Source of the DNA: Heracleum sosnowskyi
Taxonomy: Eukaryota > Streptophyta > Magnoliopsida > Apiales > Apiaceae
Length of the DNA: 64,000 bases
Assembly: GCA_030848705.1 (NCBI GenBank)
Contig: JAUIZM010000015.1
Coordinates: forward strand, 2,542,001-2,606,000
Reading direction: 5' to 3'
Part shown: piece after piece, positions 51,277 through 61,516 of the stretch
How the letters are laid out: every line of letters starts with the position of its first letter
Numbering within the stretch: the first letter of the stretch is position 1
Made by a program: the position numbers and the translations under genes
Notes under the pieces: generated by a model
Told to the model about the DNA's origin: nothing
Databases searched by the model: none
Seen by the model: the letters and a program-made list of their open reading frames with translations, nothing else

Positions 51277-53895
51277 CTAAGATGCATATGGTACCCAATC
51301 CTTGTTGGGTCCTGCAGTTTCAGTGTCTCCTGAGTTTCTTTCAGTCATAAAATCACAAGCATTGTCAGTAATCTCCTGTTTGACTTCTCTTTGCACCCAC
51401 TTAGGTTTAGAATTGGACTTGGTCCTTTTCTTAGTGGATGGAGCCTTCTTGCTGTTGCCAGCAGGCTCAGAAGTCTCAACAGTGTTTGAGTATGAACATT
51501 TTTCAGTAGTGAGAATAGGTAAGTTAAAGCATGTACTCATGGCAGTAATTTTGCATGGCATACATTCAATGTTATTACAGACACTCATAGTTCTATGCAT
51601 AAGGGGGGTTCTGTGTAAGTTACCATTGAGTTCAGTTGCATTGATCTTATTCTCAATTGGTTTCTTACAAACATGTGTTAAGTGATGAGTAGATCCACAG
51701 TTATTGCATAGTTTCCTAGAGGCACCTCCAACATTAGTGTATCCATTTCCTTTATTGACACCTACCTTTCCATTCCTATTCTTAGACTTGGGAGTTACTG
51801 GATTGACAGTATGTTCAGAAGTTGCTGTCGAACTTTCCTTGACAGTATCTTTTATTCCTACCGTCTTGACAGGAGGTTTTAAAGTTATTGTCTTGGAACC
51901 ATTCTTGACAGTATCTTTGGAAGATTATGTCTTGCCAACTGTGACAGCATCTTTTGACCTTACTGTCTGATTGCTTGGTAAGTTTACTGTCTTGGGGATT
52001 GTGACAGTATCCTTTCCATCCTTGAATGTGCTGTCAACACCTTCATCCTCATCAAGAATTTCTTGTTTGATGAGCATGGCTTCTTCATCAAACTCAATTT
52101 CTGCAGCTTTGAAAATAGGAGTTTTAACTTTCTTGAGAATGGTGGGTTTGACAGCAGCACTTCCAGGACAATCTTGAATCACAGTTTCCTTTCCAGGTCT
52201 TCTACCATAAGAAAAACCTATACCAACTGACTGATTTTCTGTATGCTTATCATTGTAATCCTGAACTATCTTTGATGAGTTTTTATAAGCCTTGATTTTA
52301 AATTCATTTTCAGCAATCTCATTTCTCAGGTATTCCTCAACCTCTTTAGCACATTTCAATTCATTTTTAAGTTTAGCATTCTCCTGAGCTAAAGAGTCTA
52401 GTGAACTGGTTTTGAGAACAAGAGATTCATTTTCAGACTTTAGTGTTTCATTTAGCTTACTCAGCCTAGTGATCTCCTCATTAGCAGCAGATAAGCTAGT
52501 ATAGACATTGAACATTTCAGCACTTAAGTCTTTAATGGTTTTCTTATACTCATCAATGGACATATCAAGTAAGACAAGTGAAGGTACCTGACTTGAAGAT
52601 GTTGATGCTACTTCATCAGTGCTAGCCATGAGATCTAGGTTGACATATTCTTCTTCATCTTCATTATCAGACTCATCCCAACACTTTCCTTCAGCCACAT
52701 AGGCTCTACCTTGATTCTTCTTAGAGTATCCACCAGTTCCTTTCTCAAATCTCTGAACCTGTTTGGGTCTTTTGCACTCAGTAGCAAAATGACCAGGTTC
52801 ACCACAGTTGTAACACTTGAATTTAGATCTATCCACAAATCCAGTCTTGTATCCTCCTTTGAATGAGCTTCCCACAGCAGCCTTTGATGAGCTTCCCTTG
52901 GTGAACTTGGATGCTTGGCCTTGGGGCCTGAATGACCTATCCTTCTTGAACCTGAAGTTTTTGAACTTTTTGGCCATGTAAGCCATAGTAGGATTGTCCA
53001 TGCTTTCCAGTTCCTCCATTGTGTAGAAGTCTTCATCTTCCACATCCTTGAGCTGTAGTACTACTTTCTCATCATCTTCAACCACCTCTTCTATCTTCAA
53101 GGATTGTACAGGGGTTGGTTGTGTGATTTGAAGTGCTTCACTAGGTTGTGTAATCCTTGGCACTTGTTCTACTAGGGCACTTGACATGTTAGCCATCTTG
53201 TTCCTTGTTCCACTTTGTATGGCTCTCTTTTGAAAGAGTTCAAGTTCATAAGATTTCAGAATGCCATAAAGTGTCTCAAAGGTTATATTGTTGAGATCTC
53301 TTCCTTCTCGTATGGCTGTTGTCTTGTGTTCAAAATGATCAGGCAGTGTAAACAAGAACTTGACATTTAATTCTTTTCTGTCATAGTACTTGCCATGTAT
53401 CTGCAGTTCAGTTAAGAGCTTACTGAACCTTTCAAACATGGAAGTTAAGTCTTCACCAGGCTTGGCCATGAATGCCTCATATTGAGATATAAGTATTTGC
53501 CTTTGGTTTCCCTTAACTTCTTCACTTCCTTCACAAAGTAAGGCTAACCTGATCCACATCTCCTTGGCTGATGTGCAGCTTATCACACTTCCACACATGG
53601 CTTTATCCAACGTGAGAGAATCGAGCAAGATGAGTTGCAAGTGATCATCTAGCACCATTTTCTCCTTCTCAGGTTCCAAAAATTCTGAGGGATCTTTGGG
53701 AACCCAGTGTGCAGGAATGATCTCACCATTTACTGTTGTGGCTTCAATTTCCTTCCTTGGTATGAAAGGACCATTCTCGAGTATACCTGGGTATAGTGGA
53801 TTCGCAGCTTTGATAAACAACAAGATCTTTCTTTTCCAAATGCTGTAGTTCTCTTTATCAAAAGTTGGGATCTTGATACTGTTTGATTTCTGCAT
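51277..53895 (-). pseudogene. Copia gag of element D, one internal stop
   Basis: ATG at 53895 (MQKSNSIKIPTFDKENYS) just after the primer site. The longer open frame upstream runs into the LTR and is not real. Gag core (YSIWKRKILLFIKAANPLYPG, EMWIRLALLCEG, MAKPGEDLTSMFERFSKLL), knuckle 1 (CYNCGEPGHFATEC), coiled coil (ITRLSKLNETLKSENESL), then knuckle 2 (CNNCGSTHHLTHVC). A TAA at 51925-51927 interrupts the frame in a region of repeated K-D-T-V units. The downstream part is in phase to the natural end, VPYAS, and TAG at 51277. The K-D-T-V units are encoded by the family word ACTGTC. A single nonsense codon is the only defect I see. Confidence 0.88.
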
Positions 53896-53932
53896 TGTCG
53901 TCGGGATCTCAGATATGTATGTTAATCTGAAA

Positions 53933-53944
53933 GCTTTGATACCA
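53933..53944 (-). promoter_or_regulatory. Primer binding site of D
   Basis: Plus-strand GCTTTGATACCA, that is TGGTATCAAAGC on the minus strand, two bases from the LTR. It differs from the sites of A, B and C by one base (A for G at the ninth position). Confidence 0.9.
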
Positions 53945-53946
53945 GT

Positions 53947-55007
53947 TGTTGGTCCTTGTGTATTGCAGAAGGGGGGGGGGGGGATGAATGCAATACTGAT
54001 AAAATTCAATCTCAGTTTCAACAACTAAAACTAAGATTTAATGTTATCAATAATATGTATGCATTCACAAATAGTATAATCGAGAAGACATGATTCACAA
54101 AATAAATGTTTTATTTATTTTGCAAAGTGTTGCTACAACCTCAAGAGAGAAATCTTGAGCTTCTGTTTTTCTTCAAGGCACTCACTAGTCTTCGTTTTTC
54201 TTCTAGAATGAATTGATAGTAGGTATAAGACTAATCCTATCACTATCAGTCACGGGTTTGTGAAGCTGCTGTCACTGTCAAGTGGCAGCTTCTTACAGAT
54301 TGTCTTACCCATGTGACTTTCCTAAATTGCTAACATGTCAGATATACATTACAAAGAAAGCAGCCTAGATTCATTCTATTTCCAGCTTAAGCAATTCAGC
54401 AAATAAAGACTTGACCTTGCTCTTGAATTGATTCGCTTTTGTTTTGCAGTGCTTGAAGCTTCTGTCGTAGTCTTGCAGACTTGGTGCAGCTTAGGGATAC
54501 TGCAACACGCCTGTTTCTTGAACATTGAAGCTGTCACGGGATTTGACTGAGAAAGATACCTAGAACAGGGATCTTTCTCGAGACAGTTACTTTGGCCATA
54601 AAGATTGCTGTCACAGGAATGTGCTTTTGATGGCAGTAGGAGTTCCCCGCATAATGTGCTGTTGAGGTTCCCAAGCTTGCTGTCGAGGGCTAAAGTTGCT
54701 GTCGCGTAGTCTTCCGCCAATGTTGCTGTCAGAGTGAATATGCTGTCCTGACTTGCAACATTATGTCTTCTTATAATCTTACTGTCGAAGCTTTAGGACA
54801 GTAACCTTTATTCATGTTGTCATCTAATTATACATCCTTTGAGGCTTGAACACAGCAAGTGAACTTCTTTCAAATTATACAACTAGAATAACATTACATA
54901 CTGATTACAAGAACATACTTTGGCTGTGACAGTATGTTCTACTTAATTAAAAATTAAGTACATTCAAAGTCAAGTTGTTTCTATGTTATCACCCATAAAT
55001 CCCAACA
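53947..55007 (-). repeat. 5' LTR of element D (1,061 bp)
   Basis: On the minus strand TGTTGGG...GGACCAACA. A run of 13 G (plus strand 53971-53983) lies near its inner end. On the plus strand it carries about ten CTGTC and three GACAG words, so the sense strand is mainly GACAG, as in Z. Confidence 0.9.
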
Positions 55008-55567
55008 ATGGTGGTCAGTGGAGCTTCTACATTTGCAGCTGAGTAGACCTTCTGCATGTGAACCAAGAAATTGATAGATTATTACAGGAAAGATCTACAA
55101 AACACATAACAGAAGGGTGTCTGATTAAATATCAAAATGCACTTCAGACACTACATTGTTATCTACTGTTTACACTTTACAGCAAGAAAATTGTCAAGGA
55201 TAATCTCACAAAATGCTCAACACAATTTAAAAGACATGTAATACTATTTAAGTATGATGCCAGGAAATCTATCTGATCTCATCAAACAAACCTTTCACTG
55301 GACCATATGGTGATATTTTGCCAATACAGACTCATGCACATCTAATTTAAAAACAATAGCAAAAAGGCAGATAACTATGTTAATCTTTGTATTTGGTATA
55401 GACCAGGCTACATAAACAAACCCTAGCTAACAGCACAAAACTTCTGTAACAATATCCTATACCACCTTGCTGGTCAGTTATGGAAATGAATCTCTCTGCT
55501 CAGTGGTTACACACGTATAAAGGTTGATAATTTACTCAAAATGTAATTAATTACCTCTAGGCTAACT
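55008..55567. other. Flanking DNA between D and the candidate host gene
   Basis: About 560 bases downstream of the small gene, probably including its 3' untranslated region. I see no ORF worth keeping and no repeat. Confidence 0.5.
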
Positions 55568-55775
55568 CTAGTCATCAATGTCCAGGTACTCAAACGAGCT
55601 TGCAACAACCTTCACCTCATCTGTAAATAAAGAAAAAACAAACTGCATTAGAAAGAACAGAGAACAGAGACCGAAAAACCAGAGCTGATTAAAAATTATA
55701 GGAACGTACCACTTCATCTGTTTGCTTTGTAGGTGCTTCTTCTTGAGGAATCTGATTCTCGGAAGGCCCTTCCAT
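55568..55775 (-). CDS. Candidate small host gene, two exons
   Basis: The only candidate non-transposon gene in the window. Exon 1, 55775 to 55710, begins in a strong context (ACCATGG) and encodes MEGPSENQIPQEEAPTKQTD and two more residues. It ends at a good plant donor (GTG^GTACGT). The intron is T-rich near its end (TTTATTTACAG). The last exon runs to TAG at 55568-55570 and encodes VKVVASSFEYLDIDD if the acceptor is ATGAG^GTG (exon from 55615). The stronger-looking CAG five bases upstream would need a different donor phase. The protein would be about 37 residues, acidic, with no domain that I recognise. Site II promoter motifs lie upstream. It may also be the surviving part of a larger gene. 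Confidence 0.45.
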
Positions 55776-55964
55776 GGTTACTGAACACACCTAATATGTT
55801 GTTTGTTTCTCGATCTACAATTTGAATTAGTACTTGTCGGTCGTAGACTTTGTAGTCTTCAAAAGCAAAGTAGCCAGCGATAGTCGATAGAAGACAAAAG
55901 TGAAGTGCTTGTACCTTGTGAGTTGTAGTAAATTAGGTCTTAAAACTTAATTCGTTTATCTTCT

Positions 55965-56015
55965 GGCCCAAATGCCCAAATGGTAAAGCCTGAACACAAT
56001 AGCCCAAAAAGCCCA
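55965..56015 (-). promoter_or_regulatory. Cluster of site II (TGGGCY) motifs
   Basis: On the minus strand TGGGCC at 55970-55965, TGGGCA at 55978-55973, and TGGGCT at 56006-56001 and 56015-56010. They lie 190-240 bases before the ATG of the small gene. Such clusters are typical of promoters of plant genes active in dividing cells and are bound by TCP factors. Confidence 0.45.
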
Positions 56016-56029
56016 ACTGTTGTTTTTAA

Positions 56030-56107
56030 TTTTTACTAATTACATTTATAAAATATATGTATTTATTAATTTAAAATATATATATATATAATATATTTAT
56101 TTATTTA
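56030..56107. repeat. AT-rich low-complexity tract
   Basis: TA/TTTA-rich sequence including TATATATATATAATATATT around 56080. Confidence 0.5.
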
Positions 56108-56114
56108 ATTTAAT

Positions 56115-56290
56115 TAATCGAATCGGTTCAATTTTTTTCGGTTCGGTTTGTATCTAAAACCGAAACCGAAATCGAAACCTCAAGAACGGTTCGGTTTTTT
56201 AATTTTTGGTTTCGGTTAGGTTTCAACTCGGTTTTGGTTTTTTACGGTTCGGTTTTTATCGGTTTCGGTTCGGTTTCGGTTTTAATTCAG
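56115..56290. repeat. CGGTTCGGTTT-type low-complexity repeat
   Basis: Irregular repeats of CGGTT, TCGGTTTCGGTT and their complement AACCGAAACCGAA, with both strands represented at 56155-56185. This is a kind of degenerate simple sequence common in plant intergenic DNA. Confidence 0.75.
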
Positions 56291-56437
56291 TTTTTTGCTC
56301 ACCCCTATGTATGGGTGTGTTTTTGGATATTGAGCGAGTTGTGTACTTGTGTGCATTTTTACTCCAGTCTTTCTTGTGTGGTGTGGGTATAGTTTTTTTT
56401 GTAACGCTGTGGTGCGAGTATAGTTTAATGCAGTTAT

Positions 56438-57857
56438 TTTTTTTTTTGAAAAGCGAAAGAAATATATTAATTTAGCTAGAACAAGCCTAGCAGAAGAAAA
56501 GTTCAAACAGGACAACCATTAGATTGAATGCATTGTCCTGGGAACACCACTACAGGGCTTACTGTTCTCTTGGAACCCTAAGAGAAGCTCTAGAAACCTC
56601 CACTTTAAATGTTTCTCCACATTTACCAAAGCCACTAGCTACTGGATGACTGGAGTATAAGTGAACTACAATGTCTGTTTAGATTTCCACTCCGAAAAGG
56701 AATGTAATTAAATCTCTAAATACACTTTTATAAAAAAACTTCACTTAGAGAAATTTCTAGAATAGGACCAAAAAAAAAACCATTTCTCCCAAAGTGTTTA
56801 ATTTGTTTCATAACAAGCCCACCATCAGCTCCTGTTTTAACACCATGAGACAATCATAGATGTTCTCATTGCCCCTCGTGTTGCTAGAGAGTCAGCATTA
56901 TCATTAAGCATTCGAGGGATTTTAATAAGCTTAAAATTAATGGAACCCATCAAAGATAGTAAATCCTTACTTAGAAGCCAGTGGGAGTTGTTTGAGAACT
57001 TACTTTTTTGAGTGATGTCGATCAGCTCTTGACAATCCGAGTGTATCTTCACTTTACTTTGGGACCAGGGGCTATTATTTATTTTGTCAAGTAGGAACCA
57101 TAGTGCTTCCATTTCACTAACTAAAGCTGATCTCGTAGAAACTGGTCCTGAGAACATTAAAATCATATTGCCTTCTTTGTCATGTAAATATCCTCCAATG
57201 CCAGCAATGTCATCTTGATTTACTCTTTTTTTCCAGGAGCCATCAATAAAACCCATTAAACTTGAGTTTTCTGTCCAAAGATTCTTTTTGACAGTTTTAC
57301 TGTTACTTAGAATAAGACCTGCAGGGTTACTTGCCAAAATGCTTGATTGACTTTGATCTAACAACTTAACACTTTCACACCAATATAAAGTTCTGAGGAG
57401 AAGGAGATCCTCCAGAGCTTTCCTTCCTAGCTTATTGTTCTCAAAAACAGTTTGATTCCTTGACAACCATATTGTCCAAAGTGTAGCAGCCAAAACAATA
57501 CCCCAGGATGCCTTCACACTAGGACTTTTAAATTTGTGAAAAGAGCTCCAGAAGTTATTTTTTGACACTTTAACCTCCCACCAAACTTCCACAAAGTGCC
57601 AAGCCCAAGTAGCATACTCACAACCCCAAAAGATGTGATCTTGTGTCTCATCAGAATTATGACAAATTAGGCACTTACTGAGGATGAGATTTCCTTTAAA
57701 CCTCTTTTGCAATAAGTGAGCTGTGGGGAGGGAGTCTGAAAGAAGACTCCAGAGAAAGTAATGAACTTTGGGAGGAATTTTGAGGCTCCGTATAAGATTA
57801 TAAGCACCAAAGGCAATTTGATTTCCACCTGATAAAATATCATAACAGTCTTTCACA
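56438..57857 (-). mobile_element. 5'-truncated LINE with 14-bp target duplication
   Basis: TTTAATGCAGTTAT occurs at 56424-56437 and 57858-57871. Directly inside the left copy is a poly(T) run (56438-56447), which is the poly(A) tail of a minus-strand insertion. The element is 1,420 bp, with only the end of ORF2 and a 3' UTR. Confidence 0.9.
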
Positions 57858-57898
57858 TTTAATGCAGTTATGTACTCCATAAGAACATGTATAATCAC
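56837..57898 (-). CDS. LINE ORF2 C-terminal fragment (zf-RVT and RNase H)
   Basis: 353 codons open on the minus strand. The first ~14 codons (MIIHVLMEYI...) lie in the target duplication and flanking DNA, so LINE sequence begins only at 57857. It carries a zinc-binding reverse-transcriptase-associated domain (PPKVHYFLWSLLSDSLPTAH, CLICHNSDETQDHIFWGCEY), then an RNase H domain with D-E-D-D residues visible (GFIDGSWKK, SEMEALWFLL, KIHSDCQELIDI, NDNADSLATRG). It ends before the 3' UTR. The reverse transcriptase and endonuclease are absent through 5' truncation, so the copy cannot move by itself. Confidence 0.9.
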   Translation of the reverse strand: MIIHVLMEYITALNVKDCYDILSGGNQIAFGAYNLIRSLKIPPKVHYFLWSLLSDSLPTAHLLQKRFKGNLILSKCLICHNSDETQDHIFWGCEYATWAWHFVEVWWEVKVSKNNFWSSFHKFKSPSVKASWGIVLAATLWTIWLSRNQTVFENNKLGRKALEDLLLLRTLYWCESVKLLDQSQSSILASNPAGLILSNSKTVKKNLWTENSSLMGFIDGSWKKRVNQDDIAGIGGYLHDKEGNMILMFSGPVSTRSALVSEMEALWFLLDKINNSPWSQSKVKIHSDCQELIDITQKSKFSNNSHWLLSKDLLSLMGSINFKLIKIPRMLNDNADSLATRGAMRTSMIVSWC

Positions 57899-58554
57899 TC
57901 AAAATTTTTGTATTCAATTTTGTGTCAACTCCGATGCAATACTATAACACTAAAATGGTGTAATTTTTAGTGTAAAACACACTACAATGTAACACTATAA
58001 TAGTGTAGAAATTATATCAAATTAATAGTTTGACGCCAAATTTAGTGTCAAAAATATATTTGGTGTAATTTTTACACAAATTTGACGCCTTTCATGATTC
58101 CCATTATGCCTTTGTATTAGTTAACAAAAATAAATATATTCCTTTGATGCCCTATTTTTATCTCTTCCAAACAAGATACTTTGAAAAAGTGAAAATAACA
58201 TGTCTTAGACTTTTAATGTAAATAGATTGTAATTATTTTTGTGAATGGTGTTATTTTCACATTAAAATAACGTAAAAACTATATTATTTTAGTGTCATGC
58301 ATGAGAGAGGGTGTAACACACTACTCTAGTATTTATCATTCATTTAATTTCCCCTTTATTAACTCTCTGGAAAAATCAAACCTAAATTGGACTTTTCCAC
58401 CCCATATTTTTCCAAATTCTTTCCAGATTGAAAAAAAAAATTCTCATTCAATTTTTTTTACATCTGTAATCGTGCACTAATGCAAATTTTATTTTAAACA
58501 AAATTCTCGTATGAACTACCCCTATATAGATATATTTTCATATATATATATATA
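57872..58554. other. AT-rich intergenic DNA
   Basis: No gene. 57930-58060 repeats short ACACTA/TAGTGT words in both orientations and may be a worn-down transposon. A short (TA)n lies at 58536-58554. Confidence 0.4.
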
Positions 58555-59386
58555 TCAATACTATACTATTAAAGACGAAACGTTAAAAGTTTGGTCGGTC
58601 GGTACCACGGGTAATTATCTCTTTTAACTAAAACATGTTACCTTTTTTATATTTCCTTGCTCAAATCCCTCTTTTTCCAAAAATATGAAATATTATTAGA
58701 TAATAATAATAATAATAGCTATTTATAATCAATTTCTTTTTTCACCTAAAATACATTACTTTTTCTATTTTTTCTAACAAAATCCTCTCCTTTTTCAAAA
58801 AAATCACGTGCAGTCAACTTTTTCAAACTTTTTCAATTTTTCTAACAAAATCTTTTGCCTTTCCAAAAATATGAAGTGAAATTACATTTTACTATTTCTA
58901 TTTTTTCTAACAAAATCCATGTTTTTCCAAAAATATCACAGACAATTATCTTTTTCTCTTACTAAAAAACCTCTTTTTCCCAAAAATATCACGGGAAAAT
59001 CCTTATAATATTCAATTTAAATAAGATAATTAATAAAAAATAAAAGTAATAGAAAATGTTAAAATAAACTCGGCACATTACACGGCACATATTTTGTTAT
59101 TTGCACTTTAGTCGGTCTTAGATTTTTTAAGAGCAAATAAATACGAACCGTTAGATCTATTATTTAAAAATATTTTTCTATTTTAATATTTAAAATACTA
59201 CTAAAAATTATGTCAACAATCTATTAAATTAAAATACTTATATTGTTAGATATATAAATCCAATTTATTATATACACATATAAATATATATATTAAAATT
59301 TAATCAAAAAGGATATAATTACAAAAATCTAAATAAAAATAATAAAATATTAAAGAAAACTGTGCATCGCACGGGATATAAGCTAG
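58555..59386 (+). mobile_element. Non-autonomous Helitron H1
   Basis: Starts TCAATACTATACTATT after an A and ends with the hairpin GTGCATCGCAC, then GGGATATAAGCTAG, before a T. Helitrons begin TC, end CTRR after a short hairpin, and insert between A and T without duplication; all four hold here. 832 bp, no ORF. Confidence 0.75.
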
Positions 59387-61361
59387 TATATTATTAAAGA
59401 CGAAACATTAAAAGTTTTGGTCGGTCGGTCGATCGGTATTTGGGCCGATTCACGGGTCTCTCTATAACCAATCTATCTATTATATATCTTATACTACAAC
59501 AAGGACTTTGTGAAACATTTTATTCAACAACTTGAAATTACATAACTGCCCCTCCAAAGTCAAATGTTATAAAAATGTAAGAAAATTTTTATCTTGATGG
59601 GAATCAAACCTAAGACACTTCAATACTAATTACTAAGAATTTCAAGTCACCAATTTAACCATTGAGCTACTTGGGCTTTTTTGTTGTGGTATAAAACCCA
59701 TTAGTATGGTAATGTCTTTCACAAATATTATTTTACACTTTAGTTTTTATTCAAGATTCTTTCATGATAATTTCATTTGTATGATTATTAATAAAAGTGG
59801 TTATTGATATAAAGTATATCCAATAGACATGTATCTCTTTAATTAAATTTAATTATGTTTCTTCTTTTGTATTCACAATTTTAAGACAAAGTACAAATGC
59901 ATTTTTATTCATACATATCAGATAATATAAGTAATAATATAAGCATCTCTATAGTTGTTACCCTGAATAGAGATGAACGTAATCCGGATTCAGGTCGGAT
60001 TTTTCGATATCCGATAGGGCCGGGCTTTTTTAAATCGAGACAAATTTCCTCTAAAATATTTATACATGTAGATAGGGTCGGGTCAGGAGGGTCCAAATCG
60101 GATTTTTACAAATTATTTTAGATATTGATAACTTTAACTTTAACTTTAACTTTTTTTTATTTTTTCGGATTTAATTAAAAAAATTAAGCTTTTATCCGAG
60201 ATTTAATTGAAAATTCTAACTTTTTTGATTGGACTTTTATCCTGATCAAGACTAGGTCCAAATCGAGATTAAATTTGGGTTTATTCGGCTCGAACCGGAT
60301 TGGGGTTTTGTGAAAAATATGCGATCCGTTTAAGCCTGCGGGCTGGATCCAATTGAGGTGGACTTTTTTTAATCAGATTTTTTCCGATTTTTTTAACCAG
60401 TTCGAACAGTTTTTTTCGAATAAGAATTTGTGTGCATCTCAATCCCGCCACCTCATGCATTAAGGACAAGTATACTACTCCGGCCGCTTATAGAGAATTA
60501 TGGAGACCGGAGAGTATTGGTACTTTCGAAATGGAGCCTTTATTTGACACCTTTAACTAATTCCTATCTGATTATTAATTATCTTATAAAACTAATCATC
60601 AAATACATTCAACTAAGAACAAAATCTTCTTCGGACTAATACCAAACCGATCTTCTTTGCAAATCTTCTCAATCATGTCACATAGTGTCACCAACAAGCT
60701 CAAACTGGTGGCAGGATCATCACAACAAACTGAAGAATACTTATCATCGCAAAATTAAATTGACGTGAACTAGAAAATATCGTCACAAAATGACATCAAG
60801 TTCTGTCGGTTAGAGCGATCCTGTGCCTTGCACGGGTACAAATGCAGTCGCATCAGTAGTAGGAAACCATGGACGGTACACAAAGATAACCTAGATTTTT
60901 TACTACTCTAGGCTCAAGGTTCGGGTACCTTTTAAAGCTTATTAATAAATTTGTTCTTTTTGTTCTCTTTCTTTAGTTTCAACTCCTTTTGTCACACCAT
61001 CGAATCTTACATAGAATTGTATGATATTTTTCAAGTTCTAAAATAATTATGATGCATTTGCTTAATACAATGTATCTATTCAATATTTTAGTTATGGCAA
61101 TTAGTTGATTGATGTCAGTAATAGAAAATGAACTTTTGATAAGAGCCCAGAAACTACTTCTTCTGTACGGGGAAAACAAGCCAAAGAAATGAGCTTAGGA
61201 GCTCATCCATTGCAACAGATAACAACATGCAAACATAATAGAGAAATCAGAAAAGTGCGCTCATAATACAACAGGTATTTGCATTTTTAATGTGCATCCA
61301 AATCTCAAGCAACTAAACATAACTAGGGCATGCCCGTGCCTCGCACGAGCTATAAAGCTAG
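59387..61361 (+). mobile_element. Helitron-related segment H2
   Basis: Begins, immediately after H1, with ATTATTAAAGACGAAACATT, a near copy of the H1 head lacking the first bases. Ends at 61361 with GCCCGTGCCTCGCACG... and AAAGCTAG before T. A similar hairpin without CTAG lies at about 60828-60842. Inside is a SINE-like unit (59500-59680) and low-complexity sequence (59990-60420). It may be one element or two overlapping ones. No ORF worth keeping. Confidence 0.5.
59500..59680 (-). mobile_element. tRNA-derived SINE-like unit
   Basis: On the minus strand an A-box-like TAGCTCAATGG (59669-59659) is followed about 49 bases later by a B-box-like GGTTTGATTCCC (59610-59599), the layout of an RNA polymerase III promoter in tRNA-derived SINEs. 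An unrelated body follows towards 59500. I could not fix the 3' end or a target duplication. Confidence 0.5.
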
Positions 61362-61516
61362 TTACCTTTTAAAGTTAAAACACATTACCTACTTTATATT
61401 TTTTTAAACTAAAACGACTTATAATCTTTATATTACCTACTTTATATTGCTTGTTATATATTTTTTAACCAAAACAACTAATCTTCAAATTAAAAATAAC
61501 AACGGCAAAAAATAGA
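61362..61516. other. Short AT-rich segment between Helitrons
   Basis: Resembles Helitron interior (TTACCTTTTAAAGTTAAAACAC). No other feature. Confidence 0.4.

Larger units (their letters stand above)
46789..55007 (-). mobile_element. SIRE-type Copia element D, 3' end missing
   Basis: Minus-strand element of the Z family: 5' LTR (53947-55007), primer site, gag, an uninterrupted pol, and about 1.2 kb of post-pol sequence ending abruptly at the 3' LTR of C. Its env-like body and 3' LTR are absent from the window. The GACAG/CTGTC word assigns 46789-48015 to this element. The right junction (55007/55008) passes into flanking DNA. A left target duplication cannot be checked. Confidence 0.88.

Noticed and set aside
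55058..55276. 72-codon plus-strand ORF after D
   Set aside because: No ATG context, no homologue that I recognise, and AT-rich composition. It lies in the probable 3' flank of the minus-strand host gene.
57872..58060. ACACTA/TAGTGT-rich tract as a terminal-inverted-repeat transposon
   Set aside because: The words recur in both orientations, but I could not find a pair of ends or a target duplication.
59597..59675. A functional tRNA gene
   Set aside because: A and B boxes are present, but there is no cloverleaf: the anticodon and acceptor stems cannot be formed from the surrounding bases.
59905..60469. Proline-rich minus-strand ORFs (MDPPDP... and MSLMHEV...)
   Set aside because: The underlying DNA is GATCCGG/CGGATTTTT-type low-complexity sequence common in plant intergenic regions. 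No domain or splice context.
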